64,000 bases of DNA from Argyresthia goedartella (GCA_949825045.1 OX463827.1:4548501-4612500); one strand, 5' to 3'. Numbered from the stretch's first letter, positions 34,941 to 45,009 are shown. The notes: generated by a model not told the origin, from the letters alone. Numbers and translations: made by a program.

Positions 34941-35330
34941 TGTCACCGTAAGATAATCAAAACCGTTAGTTGATAAACTTACGTTTTTTTTCTCGTAAGT
35001 TGCTCAACTATCGACAGATTGTAAACTGTAGCGCGCTGCTTACTATATGACGCGTTAGTTGATCAACTAACGGTTAAAACTGTTAAATAGTGTACTGGTT
35101 TAATCTTGAATTGCAAAAGAAATACTAGGAAAAACACTGCGGTAGCTTAGGTGAAGACAAGAGGGGGCGAGCGCAGCGAAGCCACCGAATAGTTTTCGTG
35201 TTAGGTTGACATGTAAGAACAAACCAAACGTAAAATCTAAACCCTGTCGGTCTGGTTTACTATCTGTCGATAGTTGATCAACAACCGCGTTAGTTTATCA
35301 ACTAACGGTTTTGACTATCTTCCGGTGACA
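34941..35330. mobile_element. 390-bp MITE with 4-bp target duplication, copy 1
   Basis: TIRs of about 36 bp (TGTCACCGTAAGATAATCAA... against a right end whose complement reads TGTCACCGGAAGATAGTCAA...). The flanks are CATA at 34937-34940 and 35331-35334. Inside, GTTAGTTGATCAACTAACGG is palindromic and recurs, and the core has CACTGCGGTAGCTTAGGTGA. No coding capacity. A 4-bp duplication fits several cut-and-paste superfamilies; which one is unknown. Confidence 0.88.
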
Positions 35331-35489
35331 CATACATGCATACGACTCTTCTATAGAGACTAGTTACTATTTATAGATAACTAATTTCTGAAGTGTTACT
35401 TAACTTGGGCGTTGAGGTGTACTAGAGAAAGCAATTCATATGTTCGACTTATTACAGAATGCAATCATATGTCTGCCTATAGGATAGAC

Positions 35490-35712
35490 TGGTGAATTTG
35501 ACGGTCTCTGTAGCGAAGCGGTTGTGGTTCTGCCTACCATGCGAGAGGTTCCGGGTTCGATCCCCTGCTGGGGATAGAGAAAAAAAATCCCAAGGTCTTG
35601 GATGTCAATATGTGTGTGACGTCGCTGTTCCTGGTTGCTACGATACAGGGTATATTCTACTGTGGGTACAGAAGCAAAGTATGTGCCTGTATGTAAATGT
35701 ATAATACACATA
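35490..35712 (+). mobile_element. SINE family C, full length
   Basis: CTCTGTAGCGAAGCGGTTGT, B box GGTTCGATCCC, then TCTTGGATGTCAATATGTG, a body, and ATGTAAATGTATAAT. It continues directly into the linker leading to SINE D. Confidence 0.88.
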
Positions 35713-36105
35713 TACGTCACGTCTCATTGTCAGCTGATCTCAAAGTTGATCAACCGAATTATCGAAACAAAAAATAAATAACTACAACGAAAAGAGCTCC
35801 GTGGTGTAATGGGTTTCTCGCTTGCTTCTCACACAGGAGACGCAGGTTCGAATCCTGACCATGTACCAATGAGGTACCTAATTAATTTATCATATATAAT
35901 GAATCGCATGTTTAGTTTTTCGGATGACACGTTAAGCTGTAGGTCCTGGCTACTATCGCTACGTGGTAATAGTAGTTGTAAAACCCCTCCATCAACCCGC
36001 AGTGAGCCAGCGTGGTGGAGTATGGCTTAATCTCACTCGTTTCCGGGTAAAGGACTGTGCCCCTCGGCGGGGAAAGTAATGGGCAACATTAGTTTTATTT
36101 ATTTA
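35713..36105 (+). mobile_element. Linker plus SINE family D, full length
   Basis: The linker ACGTCTCATTGTCAGCTGAT to ACAACGAAAAGAGCTCC is followed by an A-box-like TGGTGTAATGGGT, B box GGTTCGAATCC, then GACACGTTAAGCTGTAGG, GAGCCAGCGTGGTGGAGTAT, and GACTGTGCCCCTCGGCGG. Best D copy in the window. Confidence 0.85.
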
Positions 36106-36485
36106 TAATGATAATGATAGCCCTGAAATGGTGTCAACGATACGTTACACCAGCCCCCGTAGTGACAAGCCCGACTGGCGTTTATCACGCATTTTATCGC
36201 GTCAAAACGTCATAATGTGCGTGTAATTCATACAAAAATGTACGGTACGATTATTTTAACTTTACCGCGAGACACTTTTCGGCTTTTTTTTTAACATAAA
36301 TCGAAGAACTTATTTCAGATTTTTCCCTTTTTATACTATTCATGGTCCACCTCTGTGCCAAGTGTCTAGGATATCTTGATCACTTTCAGCGTCTAAAACC
36401 GAGAAGTGTCGAACAATAAAGAGTAATCGTACTTTTAACACAGTTGTGATAAAATCACGCTCACACAATGGATTCATTACCATCG
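36090..36485. other. Unassigned sequence
   Basis: No gene or named repeat in the part beyond the SINE D tail. Confidence 0.3.
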
Positions 36486-36952
36486 TAATAGTAGTTTATG
36501 TGACTGCTACATAATGGAGGGCATTATTACTCGAGAGTGGGTTTATGAAACAAGCCGAAGGCGAGTTTCATAATAATATCACTCGAGAGTTTTAATGCCT
36601 AATTATGTACAGTTACATACACTAGTTTATCTACACACATATCATAAGCTCTCTTTGATGTGTTGAGGAACCGCACGTTCGACCGGCATTGTAGCAAAGA
36701 TCATTGCTCTGCAGTTGTTTAGCTTGTTCTGTATGGGTATTATGGGCGGCACGCAGGCGGGAGTCGGCTTTCGAAATTTGAATGCCATAATTTGACAAAT
36801 TTTGGTACAATATGGTAAAAATGTACAAATTTTCAGACAAGAAATGAGTTTTACCAAATAGTTTTACAATAAGCTGGTCGTAACGTGCGGTTTTTAGACG
36901 CAGTATAGAGGGTTTATGATACGTGTGTAGATAAAAGATATAAACTACTTTC
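36486..36952. mobile_element. Foldback element, copy 2, complete
   Basis: Short TIRs (TAGTAGTTTAT at 36488 and ATAAACTACT at 36940-36949) enclose nested inverted repeats: AGTTTATCTACACACATATC near 36625 against GATACGTGTGTAGATAAA near 36917, and GAACCGCACGTTCGACC near 36668 against GGTCGTAACGTGCGGTTT near 36877. ACTCGAGAGT occurs twice (36529 and 36583), bracketing a small hairpin GTTTATGAAAC/GTTTCATAA that copy 1 lacks. No coding sequence. Confidence 0.8.
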
Positions 36953-37227
36953 AAAATCGCCGCTTTAACCACTCCTCAACTCCTCATATATAAACGTGTC
37001 GCCTTTAGGGCGGACGAACAGGTGATTTGTGCGGAGTAGTAAAAAAAGTTGCTCTGATGAAATCCGCTTCATAGTGAAAGTTATTCAGAATTATGAAGCT
37101 CCGGCGTTATCCATTATTTACGGCACACCCTGTATTGGTAAAGTAATTATTAATCCTTCTTCTCTGCTACTGTACTTGACTCGTCACTGGATGTGCGAGC
37201 ACTGCATTCATATTCTTACATATTCAT

Positions 37228-37445
37228 ATACTTTATTCAAAATCAAAAATCAAAATCAAAAAGAGTTTATTTCCAAAAGAAACACATAGGTAACATTTGG
37301 AGAATGTCAAATCTTAAACTTATACATGTTTAAGGTACAGGGAAATATTTAGATAGATAGAACTCAATTTGGATTCCGTCACCTCAATGTTTTAGATGCT
37401 GGAGGCAAAGAGGCGACTAGAAACCTCCAGCTTTATACTTGTATT
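37228..37445 (-). mobile_element. LINE 3'UTR with tandem tail
   Basis: The minus strand reads AAAGCTGGAGGTTTCTAGTC, GCCTCTTTGCCTCCAGCATC, then GACATTCTCCAAATGTTACC and a TTTTTGATTTTGA-type tail at 37238-37260. It is closely similar to 61250-61420, where the coding end is still attached. Confidence 0.8.
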
Positions 37446-38719
37446 GCACAGAATATATAGTTGTTTATGAAACAGGAGAGTTTATGAAATAGGACAGTCC
37501 TAGTGCGCAATAAAACTCTTCACATAAGTACGAAAATTACTTCCAAAATAAAATAAACTAAATAATAAATACAATAGATACATATACCTACATAAATATG
37601 ATACCTATAACGGAAGAGAAGGGAAATGCATTTTCAATCTTTTCTTAAAAGTGAAAATTTAGGGACTATCTCTAATAGCGCAAAGAAATGCGTCCCAATC
37701 TGATTATATTTTGCGCCCATAACCTAATTAAGTGGTCGTAAGCGTGCAGTGTTATGTTATGATGAAGAGTTGAAAGGCGAGACATCGTGTGGGATCTCCG
37801 AATGCTACCCTGGAGAAAAAATAAACTCAAAACGTTCTCGAAGATATATAGATAGGCTGTAACAGCTGCTAGCCATTGAATTCGGGAGCGGTGCGCCGCC
37901 TCTCTTATCAGATCTCTTTGGTTGTTCATGATTCGGCTAAGTTCATTATTTGCATTACATATCTTAAATTTGACTACATCTTCATGATACAATAAGGGGC
38001 TAGAATTAATTAATCAAAACTCTAGACATAGGTCTCAGCCAAAGCGAATGCGACAAGCAACTTTATACCAAGATGATTTTGCTACTTTGTAGAATCACGT
38101 TCTAGGTAAGGTACACAGTCGTCACGATTTCAGTCCTTATGCGGCTATAACTAAGAACGGTGGAATATTCAAATAGCGTAGCATAGTTAGCTAGCCTTGG
38201 TCTATTACGGTTGAAGTGTGAGTCTGGAGAAGTCAAAGTTATTGGTTGTTTTGTCTAGTTTTAGGACATTGCATATACTTACGTCTTAGAACAAAATTGT
38301 ACATTATAAGAGACACTAATCAACTAACTCAAAAGTTAGCTGGCTCTCATTGTTATACAGGCACTGTCTTTCATTAGGGCAATGACAGCGTCTATTTAGG
38401 TATGCTATTTACTTGATCTGCTAAATAACTTTCCAAATGTGGGTCATAGATTTATATTATGAGTAAATAAAATAATTGAGCAAAAAGTTACATCTAAAAC
38501 AATAAATATTCACCAAAATTTTAAAACCTATTTTATACTAAGCTACATGGGGTCGCCTCGCTCCGCTCCGCTTCGGTTCGGCTCCAGCATGTACTATAAA
38601 GTTGTGACCTAACAAACTTTAGTATTCGGACAGAAAGTGACTTAAATCATAGCAAAAAACACGGTTCTGTGAAATCACATGCCCTGTCCATGAACCGTAG
38701 TAGAAAGTGAGTTAAATTT
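37446..38719. other. Unassigned sequence
   Basis: No gene recognised. At 38555-38585 a (CTCCG)n-like GC-rich motif stands out in AT-rich DNA. Confidence 0.35.
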
Positions 38720-38905
38720 ACACAGAAAGTGTATTTCTGTTGTCGCTTCAGCGACGACAGAAATACAGAATACAGAAATAATGAACTAGACGAAATTTTA
38801 AAAATTAAGGAGGACCCCATATCAGATCCTGGTTTTTTTTTCGTTTTTTCTTGGACGATGGTCCCTACCTGTCCGAATCACACTTGGCGGGTTTTTTTGC
38901 CTCTT
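38720..38905 (+). repeat. R1 fragment containing a hairpin
   Basis: GTATTTCTGTTGTCGCT (38731-38747) is an R1 block followed at once by its own reverse complement with one mismatch (38750-38766), giving a 17-bp hairpin absent from other R1 copies. R1-like ends follow (GAATCACACTTGGCGGG). Confidence 0.65.
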
Positions 38906-39059
38906 CTCTATATGTGACCTCTGTGGGAGAAGAATGGAAGGGAGGAGGGGAAGAACTCCCACCGTTTGATTATAAGATCTCTTTTAAAATAAATTATTTC
39001 TTCTTCTTGTTTAACATTACAAGAGAATGTATCTTAATTACATTATCGGAAGTTCAGTG

Positions 39060-39200
39060 TTTCGTATGACACGTTAAGCAGATAGCAGTGGTCGTAACAC
39101 CCCTCCATCAACCCGCACTGAGCCACCGTGGAGGAGAATGGCTAAATCTTACTCATATCCGGGTAAAAGCCTGTGCCCATCGGTGGAGATAATAGACTAC
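39060..39200 (+). mobile_element. SINE family D, 3' part
   Basis: TTTCGTATGACACGTTAAGC, CCGCACTGAGCCACCGTGGA and AAAAGCCTGTGCCCATCGG. The head is missing. Confidence 0.75.
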
Positions 39201-39709
39201 TTTTTATTACAAAATTTACACATGAACTATGTGCAGGAATACATTTAATCATAACAGGGAGTTCTGTGTTGGGTTAGATTGACCATTACCCTATTTTTCA
39301 AGACAGGGGGCTACCCCATCGCCGCACCATGTCTGATTGCAAGTGTTTAATAAAATGAGTATTATTTTCTGGACTGTACACCTCGATGGTTTTCAAACTC
39401 TCAGTGGCTAATACCGCAGGATGAGAGATCGTTTTCAAGATGCAAAGTTAGTTGAAGTTTGTTGCTCTACAAATGGATGGTGTCGGGTGCTGCTTAATGG
39501 TCACTGGTCGGCTGGAGGATACTAGGATCTGAGTTTGAACTACTGAGTAACGTTATCAGCTTACGTCTTCAAAAGCCGCTATTGGTGTTTGGTTTCTCTT
39601 ATTTGTGGTTGAAAAACAAACGCAATCTTAGAATTCGTGAAAAGAGTTCGCATATTTTTCACTTGTTTTGTTTATTTATTATTACTTTTTACATACATAG
39701 ATACATAAC

Positions 39710-39870
39710 GTCACGCCTTGTCCCCTACGATGTGGCAGAGGCTCAATTGTACACATTTTGAGCCAGTTATTCGATACACCATTTTGCGTGACAGGGGGCT
39801 AGCCCATCGCCGCTGCTGTGGAGTAATGAAGGTTTCCTCACGATGTTGTCCATCACCGTTAGAACGTCCG
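39710..39870 (+). repeat. Repeat family E
   Basis: GTCACGCCTTGTCCCC, GGCAGAGGCTCAATTGTACA, GCCAGTTATTCGATACACCA and GGGGGCTAGCCCATCGCCGC. The last block also occurs alone near 39306 and in 59460-59590. Confidence 0.65.
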
Positions 39871-39879
39871 TATAATGTA

Positions 39880-39985
39880 ATTAAGATAAATCAATTATCT
39901 CATTGGTACATGATCAGCAGTCGAATCTGCATCTTCTGTGTAAGAAGTAAGCGTGAAACACATTAGACCACGGAGTTCTCTGGTA
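39880..39985 (-). mobile_element. SINE family D, 5' part
   Basis: Minus strand: AACTCCGTGGTCTAATGTGT, a diverged B box and CATGTACCAATGAGATAATT. Truncated at the 3' side and abutting repeat E. Confidence 0.7.
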
Positions 39986-40044
39986 TTCAAGTTATAGTAA
40001 TAAATAAACTAAACAAGTGAAAAATATTGAACATAAACGTGAAC

Positions 40045-40230
40045 ATTTGCATACAGGCACATACATTTCATACAGGATAACCTGTGTAGTGGGAACCAGA
40101 AACACCGATGTCTCACACATATACACATCTTAGACCTGGGTTTTTGTCTATATCCCCAGCCGGGGATTGAACCCAGGACCTCTCACATGGTAGGCAGAGC
40201 CACAACCGCTGCGCGGAAGAGGTCGTACAA
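40045..40230 (-). mobile_element. SINE family C, full length
   Basis: Minus-strand head with CAGCGGTTGTGGCTCTGCC, B box GGTTCAATCCC, TCTAAGATGTGTATATGTG and a TGTATGCAAATGTT tail. The usual GTGTGGGGCCAGAAGCAA block is partly deleted. Confidence 0.82.
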
Positions 40231-41471
40231 GAAGACAACCTACAATAACAAGATTAACATTTTGAGCAAAATGAAAGCTTAATTCAGCCTCTTGAAGCTG
40301 TATTACACTGGCATTTGTCGCGCATGGCAAAACGAATGTTTATAGCTTAACTTGTACTTACAAGGTAGGAAAATATATACCTACACCTTCATTTTATATA
40401 ATCGTCATCATCAGATCATTCAAAGATATATGTAGCTTCTGAAACGTCTGGAAAGCTATGAAGATGGCAACAAAGGAAAAACTTGAGATGGCCAGTGTCG
40501 AGATAATATTCGCGGTTGCTGCGCGGTTTATTCATGTGGAAATGATAAAGTTTCTTGCTGTTCGTTAGCTCATTACTTGAAACCTGTAGATTTCTCTAAT
40601 GGGAATCACGTTTTTATGCATTCGTTGTTTACAAAATCCTTAGGCCGGAGGCCCGACAAATAGAAATGGAGTTAGCACAATCTCGAGTAAATTTTGACTT
40701 TCCATTTATGTAGCTGTATGTATTTATTTATTTTATTTTATTTATTCAGAAAACAAACAGCGTTACAGTTTAATTCTCTTAATTACATTACTTATTTACT
40801 ATTTACTTATGTTTACTACTTTATATTGATGTATATGTAGTATGTAGTATGATATTTTACTTATTTTACTTTATATAATTACTTATTTGCTGAAGTGTAT
40901 AGCAGCAACGACGCCAATGAGGCTTTTAATGAGCTCCATCAAATGTTTAAACTTCTATATGATTTGTGTTTTCCAAAAATCAAGATTCGGATGACAAGCA
41001 ATAAACGACCAAAGTGGGTGACGAAAGGAATCCAATTATGTTCAAAAAAGAAAAAAATGTTATTATGGCAATCAAGACAGTATCCTAGCCACTAAAGAAA
41101 CAGATTTACAAAAACTATTCAAAGAGACTTAAAAAAATTATAAAACTGACACAAAAATCTCAAAATGAGTATTTAATTAAAACATCAAATAATAAATCGA
41201 AGGCTACATGGAAAATAATAAACAGCTATAATAATAATAAGACGAAACCAAAAGATGACATAAAACAAATTAAAATTGATGGCCAAATTTTTAATGATCC
41301 GCAAGAAATTTCACAATTATTTAATGATTTCTGCATCGATCAAGTAACACAACATCGCATGAATCATACTCTCTCAAATAATCGCATATCCGTGCCTTTT
41401 AATCCCAATTCATTATTTTTAATGCCATCAACTCCGACCGAGGTATTTAAAATAATAATAAACCTAAAAAA

Positions 41472-41879
41472 CCGGTCAAGTGCGAGTCTAAATCGCGCAC
41501 GAAGGGTTCCGTACCACCGTTCAATGGAAGCGATGGTGTGGAGTGAATAGTTTGGATTTTACACAGCAAAATATTGTTTACAAAGTTATTGCTGCGGTTA
41601 CTTTCACACTCCATGTACGTAACCAGGTGCATCCATAAGTTTGTATGTGGTATTGAAAGAATTGTTGTATGGGAGCCCCCTTAAATATTTCTTTTATCCT
41701 GTTTTTTAGTATTTGTTGTTATAGCGGCAACAGAAATACATAATCTGTGAAAATTTCAACTCTCTAGCTAGCTAGGTTCTTGAGATACAGCCTGGTGACA
41801 GACGGACGGACGGACGGACGGACGGACAGCGAAGTCTTAGTAATAGGGTTCCGTTATTACCCGTTGGGTACGGAACCCT
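41472..41879 (-). repeat. R1 interspersed repeat, full length, inside the LINE
   Basis: 408 bp, reverse orientation, bounded by A6 on the left and A5 on the right. The interrupted codons are AAC CTA AAA AAC ACT, so the target was the A-run. It is as similar to the copy at 57905-58313 as any pair in the window. Confidence 0.95.
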
Positions 41880-42203
41880 AAAAACACTTATAGTACTGGG
41901 TATGACAACTTGTCAACAAAGGTTATCAAATATGTGGCGGATCTGATAGCACCAGTTTTGAGCAGTATTATTAACCCTTAAAGGCTACTGCGGGTGAAAA
42001 TTCACCCAGGTCAATAATTGTTTTGGCTGTAAGTTTTTTATCTGCGGAGTTGCCGCGCCGAGAGTCCGTGTATCCTCCCGATACGTCAGTAGCCCCTGAT
42101 CGCGCGGGGAGAGCGGCGGTGCGCACGCGCTGATTTTGCTGCAGGCGAGCTACCCGGGTGAATTTTCACCCGTTGTAGCTTTAGTGGAGTACAAAAATTT
42201 CAC

Positions 42204-42294
42204 GTAAGTAATTTTTAAGTTTTGTTTTTTTCTTTTATTATTGATTATTTATTCTTATATTTATTCTTATACTCATTCTTATATTTCGTTTTAG
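42204..42294 (+). other. Possible 5'UTR intron of the transposase gene
   Basis: A donor-like CAC|GTAAGTAA at 42204 and an acceptor with T-rich tract TTTCGTTTTAG| ending at 42294 would leave ATC then the ATG at 42298. Length 91 bp, AT-rich. Fits the style of small insect introns, but no transcript evidence is available here. Confidence 0.5.
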
Positions 42295-42297
42295 ATC

Positions 42298-44166
42298 ATG
42301 AGTCATCTTAGAGATTGGGAGATTGAAGCGGAACTGGCCTCAGACATGGAGCCGTCTGACGATGAGGACCACGTGGAAGAGGACATTCACGAAAGTGATG
42401 AACAGAGCATCATCAATGATGAAGAATTTCACGATAATCTGCCAGAGCCTGAAGCAATGGAAGTCGAGGAACCGGAACCCCAGTTGCAGTCTCCGCCTTC
42501 TCCTGCTCCTGACGAAAGACCAGTCAAATTAGGTAATACTTCTTTTGTTCGCCATGGAAACATGCTGAGGGCTACTAAAACTATTATGAAAGGGAAGGAA
42601 AAGAGAGGCCATACTGCCTATAAGTGGAGCACCCGACCACCTCCACCGCATCGTATACCTGGACGAAATATTGTGCCGTTCATGCCAGGCCCAATAGGTG
42701 TGGCTAGAGAAGTGATGAATGAATTAGCCTCATTTGAATTATTTTTTGATGAGAGCATCCTGGAAACGATTCTTCTACACACGAACCAAGAAATCGTAAA
42801 GCAAAAAGCGAACTATGCTTCAAGTCCAAGTTTTGTCAGGAGTCTTCATATAGTAGAATTGAAGGCCTATATCGGAATTTTATTTCTAACTGCAGTAAAA
42901 AAGGACAATAGACTGGCAACAGAATTTCTATGGGGTGTATCTGGAAGTGAAATATATTCAGCTGTCATGTCGAAAGAACGTTTCAAATTCATAACAAACT
43001 GTTTACGTTTTGATGATCGTGAGACAAGAGATGCTCGAAAATCCGACGACTTTACTCACATAAGAGATATTTGGGAGAAACTGATGAAAAAATGCTCAGA
43101 TTTGTACCGCCCATCTGTGAACTGCACTATTGATGAACAGCTTGTGGGATTTAGAGGAAGGTGCAAATTTAGAATCTATATTCCCAGTAAACCGGACAAG
43201 TATGGTTTGAAAATGGTTCTCATGTGCGATTCGTATAATCGTTTCGTGATTTCTGGAATGCCTTATTTAGGAAAAAATACTCCTAATGGTAACACTCCTC
43301 TAGCTGAGTACTTTGTGGAAAATTTGATAAAGTCTGTCCATGGCACTAACATCAATATAACGTACGATAATTGGTTTACATCAATCCCTCTGGCAAAGAA
43401 AATGCTCTCGAAGTACAAACTAACTACAGTTGGCACTTTACGAAAAAACAAGACGGAAATTCCTCCAGATACTCTTGCGACAAAGAACCGGCCCATAGGA
43501 AGTTCAATTTTTTTGTATAATTCACATGATCAACTTCAGCTCAACACTTACTGCCCCAAGAAAGGAAAAATGGTATTACTACTGTCCAACATGCACTACG
43601 AGGCAGCGATATCAGAATCGACCGGAAAACCAGAAGTAATTGAATATTACAACTCAACCAAGGCTGGTGTAGACGCTATTGATCAAATGTGCCACAGCTA
43701 CAGTTGTTCTAGACGAACCAGGAGATGGCCAATGGCAATATTTTATAAGATGCTCGACTTAGCTGGAATAAACGCACGTACTACACTCAACATGAACAAA
43801 TCAAGAAAAGGTGATGCTCAGATTTCACGATCTGATTTCCTGTATAAGCTATCCCTGGCTTTAATTATACCTTTCATGAAGACCCGACTGACCATTCCAA
43901 ACTTACGGCATGACATCAAAGAGAAAATAGAAAGTGTTGTCAATGAGATGCAAAAGCTAGAATCGAATCAACCACAAGCAGCCACCACATGGATCAGGAA
44001 TCGGGAAACGAGACCGAACCACACGCCTCTTCTGCACACCAGGCGACAAGAGCTGCTGCACCTAGACAAGGAAGATGCTCCGTTTGTAAGCCAAAGAAAG
44101 ACAAAAAGTTTGCTGTTAAGTGCACAAAGTGTTCCAACTTTATATGTAAAATACATCGCACCATAA
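42298..44166 (+). CDS. piggyBac-like transposase, frameshifted near the C-terminus
   Basis: 622 codons from ATG 42298 to stop 44164-44166. The N-terminus is acidic (EAELASDMEPSDDEDH). The DDE-type core (DDE_Tnp_1_7 family) runs from about residue 130 to 500. The catalytic aspartates appear as Asp279 (NCTIDEQLVGF), Asp357 (ITYDNWFTS) and Asp459 (AGVDAIDQM, with Asp462). Spacings of 78 and 102 compare with 78 and 101 in the cabbage looper enzyme (D268/D346/D447). The RRTRRWPM block follows the third Asp as in the family. From about residue 560 the frame is wrong: the expected cysteine-rich tail is encoded in the next frame at 43989-44195. The protein therefore ends in an unrelated arginine-rich tail. 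Catalysis might persist, but TIR recognition, which in piggyBac needs the Cys-rich domain, probably does not. Confidence 0.95.
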   Translation: MSHLRDWEIEAELASDMEPSDDEDHVEEDIHESDEQSIINDEEFHDNLPEPEAMEVEEPEPQLQSPPSPAPDERPVKLGNTSFVRHGNMLRATKTIMKGKEKRGHTAYKWSTRPPPPHRIPGRNIVPFMPGPIGVAREVMNELASFELFFDESILETILLHTNQEIVKQKANYASSPSFVRSLHIVELKAYIGILFLTAVKKDNRLATEFLWGVSGSEIYSAVMSKERFKFITNCLRFDDRETRDARKSDDFTHIRDIWEKLMKKCSDLYRPSVNCTIDEQLVGFRGRCKFRIYIPSKPDKYGLKMVLMCDSYNRFVISGMPYLGKNTPNGNTPLAEYFVENLIKSVHGTNINITYDNWFTSIPLAKKMLSKYKLTTVGTLRKNKTEIPPDTLATKNRPIGSSIFLYNSHDQLQLNTYCPKKGKMVLLLSNMHYEAAISESTGKPEVIEYYNSTKAGVDAIDQMCHSYSCSRRTRRWPMAIFYKMLDLAGINARTTLNMNKSRKGDAQISRSDFLYKLSLALIIPFMKTRLTIPNLRHDIKEKIESVVNEMQKLESNQPQAATTWIRNRETRPNHTPLLHTRRQELLHLDKEDAPFVSQRKTKSLLLSAQSVPTLYVKYIAP

Positions 44167-44195
44167 TATGTGATAAATGTGCTACACAACAGTGA
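43945..44195 (+). pseudogene. Out-of-frame cysteine-rich domain of the transposase
   Basis: The frame one base behind the main one encodes C-x2-C-x11-C-x2-C-x4-C-x2-H-x4-C-x2-C (RCSVC..., CTKCSNFICKIHRT, CDKCATQQ) and ends at stop 44193-44195. This is the C5HC2-type zinc domain of piggyBac transposases. Both frames are open from about 43945 to 43990, so a one-base loss (or two-base gain) in that interval explains the break. It is too short and too far from a plausible start to be a separate gene. Confidence 0.85.
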
Positions 44196-44483
44196 TATTT
44201 TTACTAAAAGTTCCTATTGTATTTTCCTATAGTGGTACCTATTTGATTATTTTTGGTACCTTTTTGTTGTGTTCCTATGGTATTTAGGTATTAAGATTTC
44301 ATTTCTGTTCATATGATGACTGCTAGTTAATTTATTTTATATTTGTTATAGCTCACGTAGTGACTGCTAAAATGTAAACTAGAAAAAAAATATGGAAGTT
44401 TTGATTGTGAAAAGAAGGTATATTTTTTTAATTTTCCAAACATAAATGTGCGCCTAATTGTTCTCAAGAGTATGACTATTGCA

Positions 44484-44489
44484 AATAAA
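44484..44489 (+). terminator. Candidate poly(A) signal of the transposase gene
   Basis: AATAAA about 290 bp after the stop codon, followed by T/G-poor AT-rich sequence inside the element. Confidence 0.4.
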
Positions 44490-45009
44490 AAGACTGATAA
44501 TAATATTATAACTCATTTATTTTAATAGAAGGGGGTTTTCCGACTAGTATATTTTTTTTATTCATTTTCAGGACTTAGTTTCAGTGACATTCTAGAAACA
44601 ATTCCCAATAAAAATATTCATATGTTTTGCTTTATTAGTGTGGATTAAGATCAAAATAACAGTCTTAGATAAAATTTTGGCCATTTAGTCATTAACCAAG
44701 CTTTTTTTTTCAAGATTGAAAAACCGGGTGAATTTTCACCCATAGTAGCTTTAATAGCACATGAAATTCATTGTAGCCTTTAAGGGTTAACCTATCAATC
44801 CAGCAAGAAATTTATTAAGCAAAAGATTCATGAAAATAAGTACAGAGAATATAAATAAGATATTTCATTCTAGTTCAAGACAGTACGCGAAGACCACCGC
44901 CCGCAGGGGCCTTCCGATGACCTGTCCACAGGAGTGGACAGAGGCGATTCTTCGGGAAGAGGTCCGTCGACCTGACCCCGACTCCCCACGCCCCGGAAGG
45001 GGTGCGTGA

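Larger units (their letters stand above)
41975..44786 (+). mobile_element. piggyBac-like DNA transposon, 2812 bp
   Basis: Flanked by TTAA at 41971-41974 and 44787-44790. Perfect 14-bp TIRs CCCTTAAAGGCTAC (41975-41988 and 44773-44786). Near the ends there are three copies of a 16-base near-palindrome GGGTGAA-NN-TTCACCC (41992-42007, 42156-42171, 44726-44741). The outer two lie in inverted orientation at similar distance from the tips and so are candidate transposase sites. Cut-and-paste transposition with seamless TTAA excision is the family's mode. The element holds one long gene with a frameshift, and sits in a LINE whose frame is restored by removal. Confidence 0.97.
40885..44880 (+). pseudogene. 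Jockey-like LINE fragment split by two insertions
   Basis: Coding remnants of the linker and first reverse-transcriptase block: HQMFKLLYDLCFPKIKIR and KRPKWVTKGIQLCSKKKK (40920-41070), a frameshifted middle, then LFMPSTPTEVFKIIINLK up to 41470. R1 (41472-41879) interrupts here. Past it the frame continues TYSTGYDNLSTKVIKYVA, DLIAPVLSSIIN to 41974, where the piggyBac-like element interrupts. Past that, at 44791, comes LSIQQEIY then a stop. With both insertions removed the three parts join in one frame (IINLSIQQ), as in the conserved IAP.L..I.N.S...G segment of Jockey proteins. The fragment fades out by about 44880. Confidence 0.88.

Noticed and set aside
42050..42150. GC-rich block as a CpG-island promoter
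   Set aside because: It lies in the leader of the piggyBac-like element. A promoter is expected there, but no TATA or initiator motif could be pinned down.
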